NCBI RefSeq assembly: GCF_905171765.1
Contig: NC_053398.1
Span: forward strand, 43,368,323-43,432,322
Direction of reading: 5' to 3'
From: Bufo bufo
Taxonomy: Eukaryota > Chordata > Amphibia > Anura > Bufonidae
Length of the DNA: 64,000 bases
Below are positions 55,840 to 64,000 of the stretch, one piece after another. Below the pieces are notes generated by a model that did no database searches, was not told the DNA's origin, and saw nothing but the letters and a program-made list of their open reading frames with translations. Each line of letters opens with the position of its first letter. Position 1 is the stretch's first letter. The position numbers and the translations under genes are program-made.

Positions 55840-56804
55840 AGAGGGGTCACTGATCCAGGGAGTTATTCTGATTGCCTGATTGGAGTCGGGAAGGAATTTT
55901 TTATTCCCCTAAAGTGGATAAAATTGGCTTCTACCTCACAGGGTTTTTTTTTTTTTTTTTTTTTGCCTTCCTCTGGATCAACTTGCAGGATAACAGGCCG
56001 AACTGGATGGACAAATGTCTTTTTTCGGCCTTATTTACTATGTTACTAAATAAAACTCTATGTCTGGCACAAACCCAACACATCACATCACCCAAAGAAC
56101 ACCATCCGTACAGTAGACATGGTGGTGATAGCATCATGCTGTGGGGATGTATTTCAGCAGCCGGTACTGGGAAACTGGTCAGAGTTGAGGCAAAGATGGA
56201 TGGTGCTAAATACAGGGATATTCTTGAGCAAAACCTGCACCACTCTGTGCGTGATTTGAGGCTAGGACGGAGGTTCACCTTCCAGCAGGACACTGACCCC
56301 AAACACACTGCTAAAGCAACACTTGAGTGGTTTAAGGAGAAACATGTAAATGTGTTGGAATGGCCTAGTCAAAGCCCAGATCTCAACCCAATAGAAAATC
56401 TGTGGTCAGACTTAAAGATTGCTGTTCACAAGCGCAAACCATCCAACCTGAAGGAGCTGGAGCGGTTTTGCAAGGAGGAATGTTAAAAAATCCCAGTGGT
56501 AAGATGTGACAAGCTCACAGATACTTATCCAAAGTGATTTGGAGCTGTGATTGCCGCAAAAAGTGGCTCTACAAAGTATTGACCTTACGGGGGTGAATAG
56601 TTATGCACATTGACTTTTTCAGTTATTTTGTCCTATTTGTTGTTTGCTTCACAATAAAAAAAAATAATCTTCAAAGTTGTGGGCATGTTCTGTAAATTAA
56701 ACGATGTAAATCCTCAAACAATCTATGTTAATTCCAGGTTGTGAGGCACCAAAATACAAAAAAAGTCAAGGGGGTGAATACTTTTGAAAGGCACTGTATA
56801 TTTC

Positions 56805-57604
56805 CTTAGGAATTTCATCTTTGAATATTGTGTAGGTGTAGCAAAAAAAAAAAACTCTGATGATCATCTAGCTTTCCACTATGTAATGCGGTTGCCACTT
56901 TGGCTGCACAGTATTATAGAGAGGTACATTCAATATGATGATGTGTTCCACTGTAGAATGCAAGAGCCCCTCTTTTTTGTGGGTTATCAGTGTAATTACG
57001 GTATGTTGAAGATCATCATGTGTTCCTCATTGGAACGCATACATCACTTCTGGTGGCTGGACACTTTGTACATCACCCACCGTAACCAGACACGAACAGT
57101 TATTAGATACTGTTTTTAGTTGTGGTTAGATTTTTTACTGAATAATTTGAATGAAATACGAGTATGGATGTTTGGTGTACATGGACATTAGATCATCTTT
57201 GAACCCATTGAGGTGTTTCAGTATTTCTGGTTTACTTCCAGAAGTGACACAATTTCTCTGGTCTTGTGAACATAATGTAAGTATAATAGAATGTATTTAT
57301 GTTTATTGAAATGTTTACTCCTGATGAAGGAAAGATAATACCTAAAAATCTTTGAGGTCTAAGAAAGAAACTTCTAGCAAGTGGTATCCCTGTATCCAAC
57401 CTGGGTGACTCATCAGTTGAGTGAACATGGCGCAAGGAGTGAGGGATACATGTATATGTGCTGACCTCGATTAGAGTGAGAAGTAGGTTGTATGTCTACT
57501 TTTAGATTGTGTTGGTACGAGCGCCTCACTTTGTATATGTATATATATATCCTATGTGTTATCTATAGTGTTCGGTGTCTCCTTCACCAGCCAAGCATTT
57601 ATAT
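56805..57604. other. Unassigned DNA, possibly a Penelope relic
   Basis: No intact frame. CTCCTGATGAAGGAAAGATA at 57,317-57,336 resembles the start of a hammerhead-type terminal region, but the GAAAC half is missing. Evidence for a relic is weak. Confidence 0.3.
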
Positions 57605-58199
57605 TAGAGATAAGCGAATCAAATCCCACAAAGTGGAATTCGATCCGAATTTCAGGATAAATTCGATTCGCCTAGAAGCCGAATTTCCTCGTGCTTTGTG
57701 TCAGTCAATCGATTTAACCTGAAATAGTATAAAAAACGAAAAAATTCTAACTTACCTCCTCCATTTGCTCGCGACGGGCCACCAGCCTCCATCTTGTTTG
57801 AAGATCTCGTCAGAAATTCCGTGGGGTGCGAGATTACATCATCACGCCAGCTGGTGTGATGATATCATACGTCACCACGCCAGCCGGCGTAATGACTTAA
57901 TCTTGAGCCGCAGAGGATTTCTGCCGAGATGTTCAAGCAAGATGGCGGCGGCCAGCCCGTTGTGAGCAAATGGAGGCGGTAAGTTTGATTAAAAATATAT
58001 TTTATTGTTTATTTTACACTCAGATGCCGTGATCATGTATGAACGCGGCATCTGAGCGGTACGATGACGGGGGCTGCGCTATCGCAGGTCCCTGTTATTG
58101 CACCCGCTACTTTAAAAAAATGCGCATTACGTAGTGAATTTTTTTGTGAAATTCGGCGAATCAGCAGAATCGAACTTTTAAGAAATTTGCTCATCTCTA
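57605..58199. mobile_element. Non-autonomous hAT (AGAGATGAGCGA family), copy 2
   Basis: Ends TAGAGATAAGCGAATCAAAT and, inverted, TAGAGATGAGCAAATTTC. Flanks ATTTATAT / ATTTACAG share only the first five bases. The GC-rich centre contains CpG-rich palindromes. Confidence 0.68.
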
Positions 58200-58321
58200 A
58201 TTTACAGTATATCTCTTGAGTGCTGCTGTCCCACTGGATAGTTTAATTACTGAGAGGTTTGTTATTAATACAGCTATTTGGGGTCTATCCCTTCTGAACA
58301 GTTCCCCAAGTATTGTCTTCT

Positions 58322-58337
58322 GGGGGGGGGGGGGGGG
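58322..58337. repeat. Poly-G homopolymer
   Basis: About 16 G. A shorter G run lies at 49,807-49,819. Confidence 0.8.
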
Positions 58338-58387
58338 TTGATCTTTCATTCCAACAGATTTTATCTCTTTTTTGCCATTATATTATC

Positions 58388-58628
58388 CAACCCCATTAAA
58401 CATCTTTGAAATGAATTAGAACGGAGATTGCAAGCCAGGCCCTCTTGTCCATCATCAATGTCTGACCTTTCAGGTGCTCTTCTGGATTAATGGGAAAACA
58501 TTTCCACAGACACACTCCAAAGAAGAGTGGAAGCTGTTTAACTTCAAACAGGATTAGAATGGGATATTGTAAAAGCTCCTGTAGGAGTAATTTGTAGGTG
58601 TCCCAATAAATTGGCCCATATAGTGTAG
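58388..58628 (+). pseudogene. Tc1-like relic, 3' end
   Basis: Decayed transposase end: CCAACCCCATTAAACATCTT (the former NPIEHL region), GAACGGAGATTGCAAGCCAG, CACAGACACACTCC and AGAAGAGTGGAAGCTGT, then the terminus CCAATAAATTGGCCCATATA. The 5' half is absent. Confidence 0.7.
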
Positions 58629-60040
58629 ATGTGTAGGCTAACCTGGCAATAATTTAGAGGCACAGTGAAGACAGAAGTGTACTTTTCTTGCTCCTCCATA
58701 TCCCAATGGCTGTCGCCAGCCATTTACAGTACATTTGCTTGCACCTCTCAACACTCAATTGGCTAGGTTATTATTGATGCAGTCTATTTCATTTCACCTG
58801 CTCTCCATTCAGTAAAGGTCATTTATGGATGTTCTGAGATGGAAGGTGACAGATCTCTATTATTACATGATCGGTAGCTACCGACAAAATGCAGAATGAG
58901 AGCGTTGGCCAGCTACATGACCTTAGTAGACAGCAGCCCATAATAAAAGCAAGATCACATGATAATTATTTGTATCTTCTGTGCACTGCATTTAAAGGGA
59001 AACTGTCAGCAGGACTATAAATCACCTCCACAACCACATTATGGGGCTCTGTAAAGAGTTGCCACTATCAACTTTTTTCTATCACATATTAACAGCCTAT
59101 ATGTGAATATTCTGTGTATTTTTTAACAGAAATCAGGTGGTTGGTTTTCTGGATATAATGTCTTGAAGTCACTCCATGTATTCTACTTCCTGTACTGACT
59201 CTTTAACTTCCCCCTTTGTTTGGACTTTTAGAATGGCAGACAGCCTCACTTGACTCTCTCAGTCAGACCATCACCGAGGAGTGAGAGGAATGAGTGACTC
59301 AATTAGAGCATCACACATTACTCTGAGTGCAATGCTCTTCTGTGGAAGCCTATCAAGTGAACAATAGAGCTGTCACTGTTATCCTAATTCTACCTATCTA
59401 CTATTTTTCTCTTTCCCTTGCAGCAGCATTAAACTGACAGCGGGTCACCTAGTTGAACACCCATTTGTGTTCAACTGCTACAAATGGACAGTATTTCCTA
59501 TTTAATTTTCAATGGCATAGTCTAACATAGTGAAAAGGAAAACAGTCAAAACTATTTTAAAATGTTTTTTTATCATGACAGCTGACTTAAAAAAAAAAAT
59601 AACTTTCTAGTGGAAATGTCTGTTTAAAGGTGTCTTCAAACACAGCAGATTTTGTGAAAATTCAGCAGCTAAAAATCAGTCCCATTCGATTGAATGGGGC
59701 AGCAAGCACATGGAATTCTGCAAGTCCCATTCAGGTGAATGGAACTGATTTTCAGCAACAAACGTTTCTTACACAAAATATGCTGTGTGTGAAGGCACCC
59801 TAAGAAGCAAGATACAGCAGGGCAGTTTGACTGAAGCTTGGCTGAAGTTCAATAGAAATCTCCAGAATAGCAAGAATTTAGGTGGTTGTAGAGGCTCCTA
59901 AGTATAGGCAAATTTAGAATTTTCACTATCATCCCCCTTAGTTTTTGGATATGTGATAGAAGGTATTTTATTGAAAGACCATGTACTGGTATTTAAAGAA
60001 GGCAACCATGCTTTATTTAAGGTCTCTTTTAATCCCATGT
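58629..60040. other. Intergenic DNA with MITE fragments
   Basis: A single end AAAGGGAAACTGTCAGCAGG at 58,994, and a short palindromic MITE at 59,628-59,803 (AAAGGTGTCTTCAAACACAG and its inverse AGGGTGCCTTCACACACAGC). The rest is unassigned. Confidence 0.45.
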
Positions 60041-60048
60041 CACTTTAA

Positions 60049-60430
60049 AGGTGTTCTCTTGGCTTTTTAAAATATCCATGCATTCTTCTAACATGTGGAA
60101 GAAAGATTAGTTTAGGTAGTAGTTACCTGTCCATCACACTGCCGATGCCATTTCTGCTGCATTCACACTGGCAGCGGGCTCTTCCATTCAGGTTCCAACT
60201 GGTAGTCTTCCCTTCTCTTCCTGTTCAGCTGCATAATAGTAAATGCAGCTGAACAGGAAGAGAAGGAAAGACATCGAGTTTGGACCAAAGTAGAAGATCT
60301 CGCAGCCAGTGTGAATGCAGCAGAAATGGCGGCATTGATGGAGAAATTGATGGGTAAGTACTAACTAAACTATCTTTCTCCCACAGGTCAGAAGAAAGCA
60401 TGGGATTTTTTAAAAGCCCAGAGAACACCT
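60049..60430. mobile_element. TTAA-flanked palindromic MITE
   Basis: 382 bp between TTAA at 60,045-60,048 and 60,431-60,434. Perfect ends AGGTGTTCTC, extending to long inverted repeats sharing CAGCAGAAATGGC and AGCTGAACAGGAAGAG. It lies just downstream of the second mucin's 3' end. Confidence 0.75.
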
Positions 60431-60483
60431 TTAACATCAGAGGAGATCCAGTAGAGTTTGCAAGCAAAATATGAAATAATTGA

Positions 60484-60489
60484 TTTAAT
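60484..60489 (-). terminator. Possible poly(A) signal of the second mucin
   Basis: ATTAAA on the minus strand, about 125 nt downstream of the stop codon of the cystine-knot exon. No AATAAA was seen between the stop and this point. Confidence 0.4.
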
Positions 60490-60613
60490 GTTCAAAAAGA
60501 AGGCATTGCACAAAATCATTGTGTTCAATGTTGAATGACAGATCGTTTTGCAGTGATTTCTTCTTTCTTCATGTTGAGTTTGTTGTAGCTTTAGTGCATC
60601 TTCCCGTGTTGGC

Positions 60614-60833
60614 TTAGTCTTCTGTGGAGCTCTTGGTAGAAGCTGATGTCATTACTTCTTCTACATTCAACAGTTCACATTCTGCATTTATGCAGTCACA
60701 TTTCTCCACTGCAATGTACTCGTGATCCACCTGACTTCCATCAGAACATTGGAGCATTACTCTCTTCAGGCTGGTCTGCACCTCCTGGCAACAGGCACAA
60801 CTATGTGACATGGTTTTGGCAGCTGAAGAGTAA
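60614..60833 (-). CDS. Terminal exon of a second gel-forming mucin (C-terminal cystine knot)
   Basis: On the minus strand, an excellent polypyrimidine tract and CAG at 60,834-60,845 opens an exon reading YSSAAKTMSHSCACCQEVQT, then VMLQCSDGS, AVEKCDC and INAEC, ending in TAA at 60,614-60,616. The spacing of CxCC, LQC, CxC and a final C is that of the last half of the CK domain of MUC2/MUC5AC/VWF-type proteins, which dimerises mucins in the ER. ATTAAA at 60,484-60,489 could be the poly(A) signal. The exon starts in phase 2 (one nt completes a codon). No earlier exon of this gene is recognisable up to 64,000, where transposons follow. MUC5- or MUC2-type paralogue; which one is unclear. Confidence 0.78.
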
Positions 60834-61253
60834 CTGAAAAAAAAATTATATGAAAATATTTACTTCATTAATTTATCTTATAAGGTGAAAACCCGAAGGA
60901 GCAGCTGGCTGCTTGCTGCCAAGCCATGCCCATCCAAGCTGCCAATGTCAATTATTTTGGTGGGCATGGATCCACCATATGCGGCCAGTCACACCTCCGG
61001 GTCATATCCTCAATGTAAGTAAAATTTAAAGGGTATCTGTTGGCAGACTATGAAATTAGTTGACCTGCACATGTGCGCTTGGCAGCTGAAGGCATCGATG
61101 TTGGTCCTATGTGCCTGCATTGTTGAAAGATTTTTTTTTTCTCCAAATATGCAAATGAGCCTCTAGGAGCAATGGGGGCATGGTCATTGTTCCTAGAGGC
61201 TCAGTTCTCTCTGCGTCCTCTGCATTATGATTGATAGGGCCAGGTGTGATGAC

Positions 61254-62278
61254 TAGTTTTGAGCGAGTGGAAGCATCCAAAGTGGAATTCGAGTTGGAAT
61301 TGGAGTTTAGAAAAATTTGATTCGCAATAAATCCAAAATTTCCTCGCGCTTTATGGTAACTAATTATTTTTTTCCTAAAACGGTGGCTACACGTGTAACA
61401 AAGTGAAAGTAAGAAGCCTGGGAACGCAAGATCACCCATAATGCTGTGCAGGCAGCCAACCACCAGCTAGCCAGACCCTGTGATGTCACAGCCCTTTAAA
61501 AGCCTCATCCCGTGCGGTCTCTGTTATTTCACTGTGAGCTGAGCATAGAGAGAGACGTGACAAGCACTAGAGACAGTGTTGCTAAAAGCTTTTATTTGTC
61601 AAATGTTGGGTAGGGAGACAGCAAGGACAGTGTAGAGAGATCGTAGGGGGAGTTTACACACTGTAGGGTGAGCATAGGGAGACTGCAGGGACAGTGTAGG
61701 GAGATTGTAGGGGGAGTTTACACACTGTAGGGTGAGCATAGGGAGACTGCAGGGACAGTGTAGGGAGATCGTAGGGGGAGTTTACACACTGTAGGGTGAG
61801 CATAGGGAGACTGCAGGGACAGTGTAGGGAGATCGTAGGGGGAGTTTACACACTGTAGGGAGAGCATAGGGAGACTGCAGGGACAGTGTAGGGATTGTAA
61901 TCTGAAGCTTAAGGAATTCATAGGAGACAGTGCAGTTTGCATCAATCCCTGTGTAGAACACAGATCTATCTAATTAAACAGTGTCCACCTTGTGTAATAG
62001 ATAAGCAATTCTATTAGGCCTTGATTCTCAAATTGGGGTGAGTAAGCTGTCTAATTCTACTGTTATTGTGGTGTTCTCCTGCCTGTCACAGTAACTGTTT
62101 CACTACCAGAAAGGACTTGCTATGCATATTGCTGCAATGCACAGAGATTTACACAGAGATACACTCTCCCTGCTGATTTAACACGCTTTGTGACAAATTA
62201 ATTCAGATTGAAGCAAATTTCTTTAAAAAATTTGGCGAAGCGTCCAAATGAAATTTCTTAAAACTGTGCTCATCTCTA
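61254..62278. mobile_element. Non-autonomous hAT (AGAGATGAGCGA family), copy 3
   Basis: Ends TAGTTTTGAGCGAGTGG and, inverted, TAGAGATGAGCACAGTTT. Flanks GTGATGAC / GTGATAGT. Shares with copy 1 the 'AATTTCCTCGCGCTTTATGG' region and an internal tandem array. Confidence 0.65.
61630..61890. repeat. Minisatellite, exact 64-bp unit, four copies
   Basis: Units start at 61,630, 61,694, 61,758 and 61,822, with a partial fifth at 61,886. Each has GTAGGGGGAGTTTACACACT and GAGACTGCAGGGACAGTGTA. Copies are nearly identical, pointing to recent expansion. Confidence 0.85.
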
Positions 62279-62761
62279 GTGATAGTGTTTACATCGGGCC
62301 CTGTCAATCTAAGTGGAGAGGACGTGGCAGTTGTAGAGCCTCTAAAAGTAATGGCATATATTAAAGCATAATTTTTCTCAGCAATGAACATGGGACCAAC
62401 AAAGATGCCTTCAGCTGCCAAGCCACATACAACAAGACAACTAGTTTCATAGGTACAAATCTGCTGACAGATGCCCTTTAATAATCATCATAATAATTAT
62501 CAGAGGTGTAACGTGATGCCCTTAGGCCATAATGTAGAATTTGTATTAGGTCCCGCCATCAAAGATGTGACTTTTATAATACTGGTATCTGGGCAGAGGA
62601 GCCCTTTGACCCACTCATCATGATGATATACAAGTCAAAAGAGATTGTCAGCTTCATTCACATATTTTTGCATGCCTATCACTTCTATCAGTTATATCCT
62701 ATTGTCAATGTGAGCATATCTCCAGTTACAGAAAGTGCACTGATATTTCATTCATAGGTGG

Positions 62762-64000
62762 TAGTGATGAGTGGACCGGTGGATGTTCGAGGGGTTTGAC
62801 CGAACTTCGTTTTAAAGTTTGGTTCGAGTCCCGAACTAGACCTTGCACACCAAACCTCATTAAAGTCAATGGAGACCTGAACTTTAGGGCGGAAAAATGG
62901 CTGTAAAAAAGTCATAGATAGGGCTAGAGGGCTGCAAAAGGATACAAAATGGGGGAAAGAGCAGTACAATTGCCATGCAAACAAATGTGGATAGGGAAAT
63001 GACTTAAACATTAAATACATAAAAATAAAAAATAACAATCTTGAACCAGGAGGCGGAGGTCCAAGTGGAGTAGGAAGTTGAGGAGGCTGTGGACGTGGCG
63101 GTGGAGGTGGAAGAGGCAGAGGAGGTGGAGGAAGAAGCAATACTGTTTCAGTTTTTTTTTTTAAATGTGTCTGTCAATTCTGTGTGTGACCTTCAGCCAT
63201 TTTTTGGGGGTGCGGCCGGTATACTTCTCTACTTTGACAATTTAAGACATAATAATCTTGAGCCAGGAGGTGGAGGTCTGAGTGGAGGAGGAGGGGGACG
63301 TGGTGCTGCAGGCGGAAGAGGGGGAGGAGGTAGCCCAAATTTTTTTTTCTTATTTATTTTTCTTATTTTTTTGTGGGTTATTTGGTTAGTGTAGGCCCCA
63401 AAACATTGGGAAATAGCAAAGGGAATGCACAAAGTGCGCTGGAGTATAACAATGGCGGGGGGCGAACGGAATAGTTCTCTACTCTGGCCAAGGGACAGAC
63501 GAGTCCTGTGGGATCCATGCCTGGTTCATTTTAATGAATGTGAGCTTGTCCACGTTGGCTGTGGACAGGCGGATGCGCTTGTCTATGATCACCCCCCCCG
63601 CCATGCTAAACACACGTTCGGACAATACACTGGCTGCAGGGCAGGCCAGCACCTCCACGGTGGAAAGGGCAAGCTCAGGCCATGTGCCCAATTTGGAGAT
63701 CCAGAAGTTGAATGGGGCAGACTCATTAGTCAATATGTGCAGGTGTGTGCACACATACTGCTCCACCATGTTGCTGAAACGCTGCTAAGACGGTCCGTAT
63801 CAGATGGTGGTGCTGGATGCTGTTGCATGCTGACAAAGCTTTTCCACATTTTGGCCATGCTAACCCTCCCTTCTGAGGTGCTGGCAGTGCCCCAGCTGTG
63901 TTGACTTCTTCCTCCTCCCCTGCCTTCACCTTGTGCTTCCACTGTGCCCCCGCTGTCAGGTGGGAATGCCATCAGTAGTACTTCTACCAGTGTGCACTTG
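62762..64000 (-). mobile_element. hAT transposon, cut by the right edge
   Basis: Left terminus TAGTGATGAGTGGACCGG at 62,762, preceded by ATAGGTGG, a candidate 8-bp duplication. 63,050-63,350 holds GGA-rich stretches. A transposase C-terminus on the minus strand follows. The other end is outside the window. Confidence 0.65.
63479..63769 (-). pseudogene. hAT transposase C-terminal dimerisation domain
   Basis: Reads FNFWISKLGTWPELALSTVE, VLACPAASVLSERVFSMAGG, RIRLSTANVDKLTF, then a stop after SSVPWPE. This is the Dimer_Tnp_hAT block. Upstream the frame breaks near 63,770. Likely a decayed transposase continuing to the right. Confidence 0.82.

Larger units (their letters stand above)
51450..56049 (+). 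mobile_element. CR1-type LINE, near full length
   Basis: 4.6 kb, inserted in a Tc1 with a short ATAA duplication. It has a 5' UTR with a tandem duplication, ORF1 (esterase), ORF2 (APE endonuclease and reverse transcriptase) and a 3' end with 'CCGAACTGGATGGACAAATG' and 'CGGCCTTATTTACTATGTTA'. Only a few single-base frameshifts separate it from an intact element. Confidence 0.88.
50968..56486 (+). pseudogene. Tc1 transposase (DD34E) interrupted by the CR1
   Basis: The N-terminal part (50,968-51,449) MKTKELSKQVRDNVVEKYNS to VLWCDETKILLFGHK contains HTH domains and the first D. The C-terminal part resumes at 56,054 with [31 protein letters not shown] (second D) and [11 protein letters not shown] (E, 34 spacing). 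A TAA after RFCKEEC cuts the last residues. Dead. Confidence 0.85.
50566..56796 (+). mobile_element. Tc1/mariner transposon split by a CR1 LINE
   Basis: TA-flanked ends CAGTGCCTTGCAAAAGTATT and, inverted, CAGTGCCTTTCAAAAGTATT. With the CR1 (51,450-56,049) and its 4-bp ATAA repeat removed, the two pieces (50,566-51,449; 56,054-56,796) make about 1.63 kb, normal for Tc1. Confidence 0.9.
61030..62477. mobile_element. TTAA-flanked MITE split by a hAT
   Basis: TTAA at 61,026-61,029 and 62,478-62,481. Ends AGGGTATCTGTTGGCAGA and, inverted, AGGGCATCTGTCAGCAGA. The hAT at 61,254-62,278 sits inside. It lies upstream of the visible cystine-knot exon, so in an intron of the second mucin. Confidence 0.72.

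Noticed and set aside
57317..57360. Another hammerhead motif
   Set aside because: CUGAUGA is present but the GAAA half and stem I pairing are missing.
63050..63350. Glycine/glutamate- and proline-rich open frames
   Set aside because: They come from GGA-rich simple sequence typical of this hAT family, in several frames and both strands.

Overview
The window is vertebrate genomic DNA, most likely from a frog or toad. It has small exons with GT-AG splice sites, long AT-rich introns and dense nested transposable elements. The repeats include CR1 and L2 LINEs, three Tc1/mariner groups, hAT, Harbinger-like and TTAA-flanked MITEs and a Penelope element, plus the 'GTTGCCCATAGCAACC' intronic repeat that I associate with anurans. 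No bacterial or viral gene set is present. The species call rests on repeat content only.

Region 1 (1-18,890, minus strand): the 5' part of a secreted gel-forming mucin gene, closest to MUC2. I could place 20 consecutive coding exons with consistent reading phase: 2,661 nt, or 887 residues with no stop. They run from the signal peptide through D1 (vWD-C8-TIL), D2 and D' into the start of D3. The gene continues off the left edge. A TATA box and a forkhead-type site lie just upstream of the start codon. Introns carry MITEs; one intron uses a GC donor.

Region 2 (18,890-60,480): about 41.6 kb of intergenic DNA made mostly of transposons inserted into each other. Main units: a minus-strand CR1 LINE (20.7-25.2 kb) broken by a Harbinger-like MITE (itself broken by a hAT) and by a TTAA-flanked element; an apparently intact Tc1 (27,022-28,642); a plus-strand CR1 stretched over about 32.1-49.86 kb by three insertions: an AT-rich hAT-like MITE (32,767-33,554), a 9-kb hAT (34,106-43,080, perfect 8-bp target duplication) and a head-to-head Penelope dimer (43,359-48,697, 17-bp target duplication); and a Tc1 (50,566-56,796) split by a nearly full-length CR1 (51,450-56,049).

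Region 3 (60,480-64,000): at 60,614-60,833 on the minus strand lies the terminal exon of a second mucin, encoding the second half of a C-terminal cystine knot. So two gel-forming mucin genes appear to sit in tandem, as in vertebrate MUC2/MUC5 clusters. The rest is TTAA and hAT elements, ending in a hAT transposase C-terminus cut by the right edge.

Functionally, only the mucins look like host genes: they should encode secreted, disulfide-linked polymers of mucus. Everything else reads as mobile DNA, mostly dead; the Tc1 at 27.0-28.6 kb is the one element whose transposase frame looks fully open.
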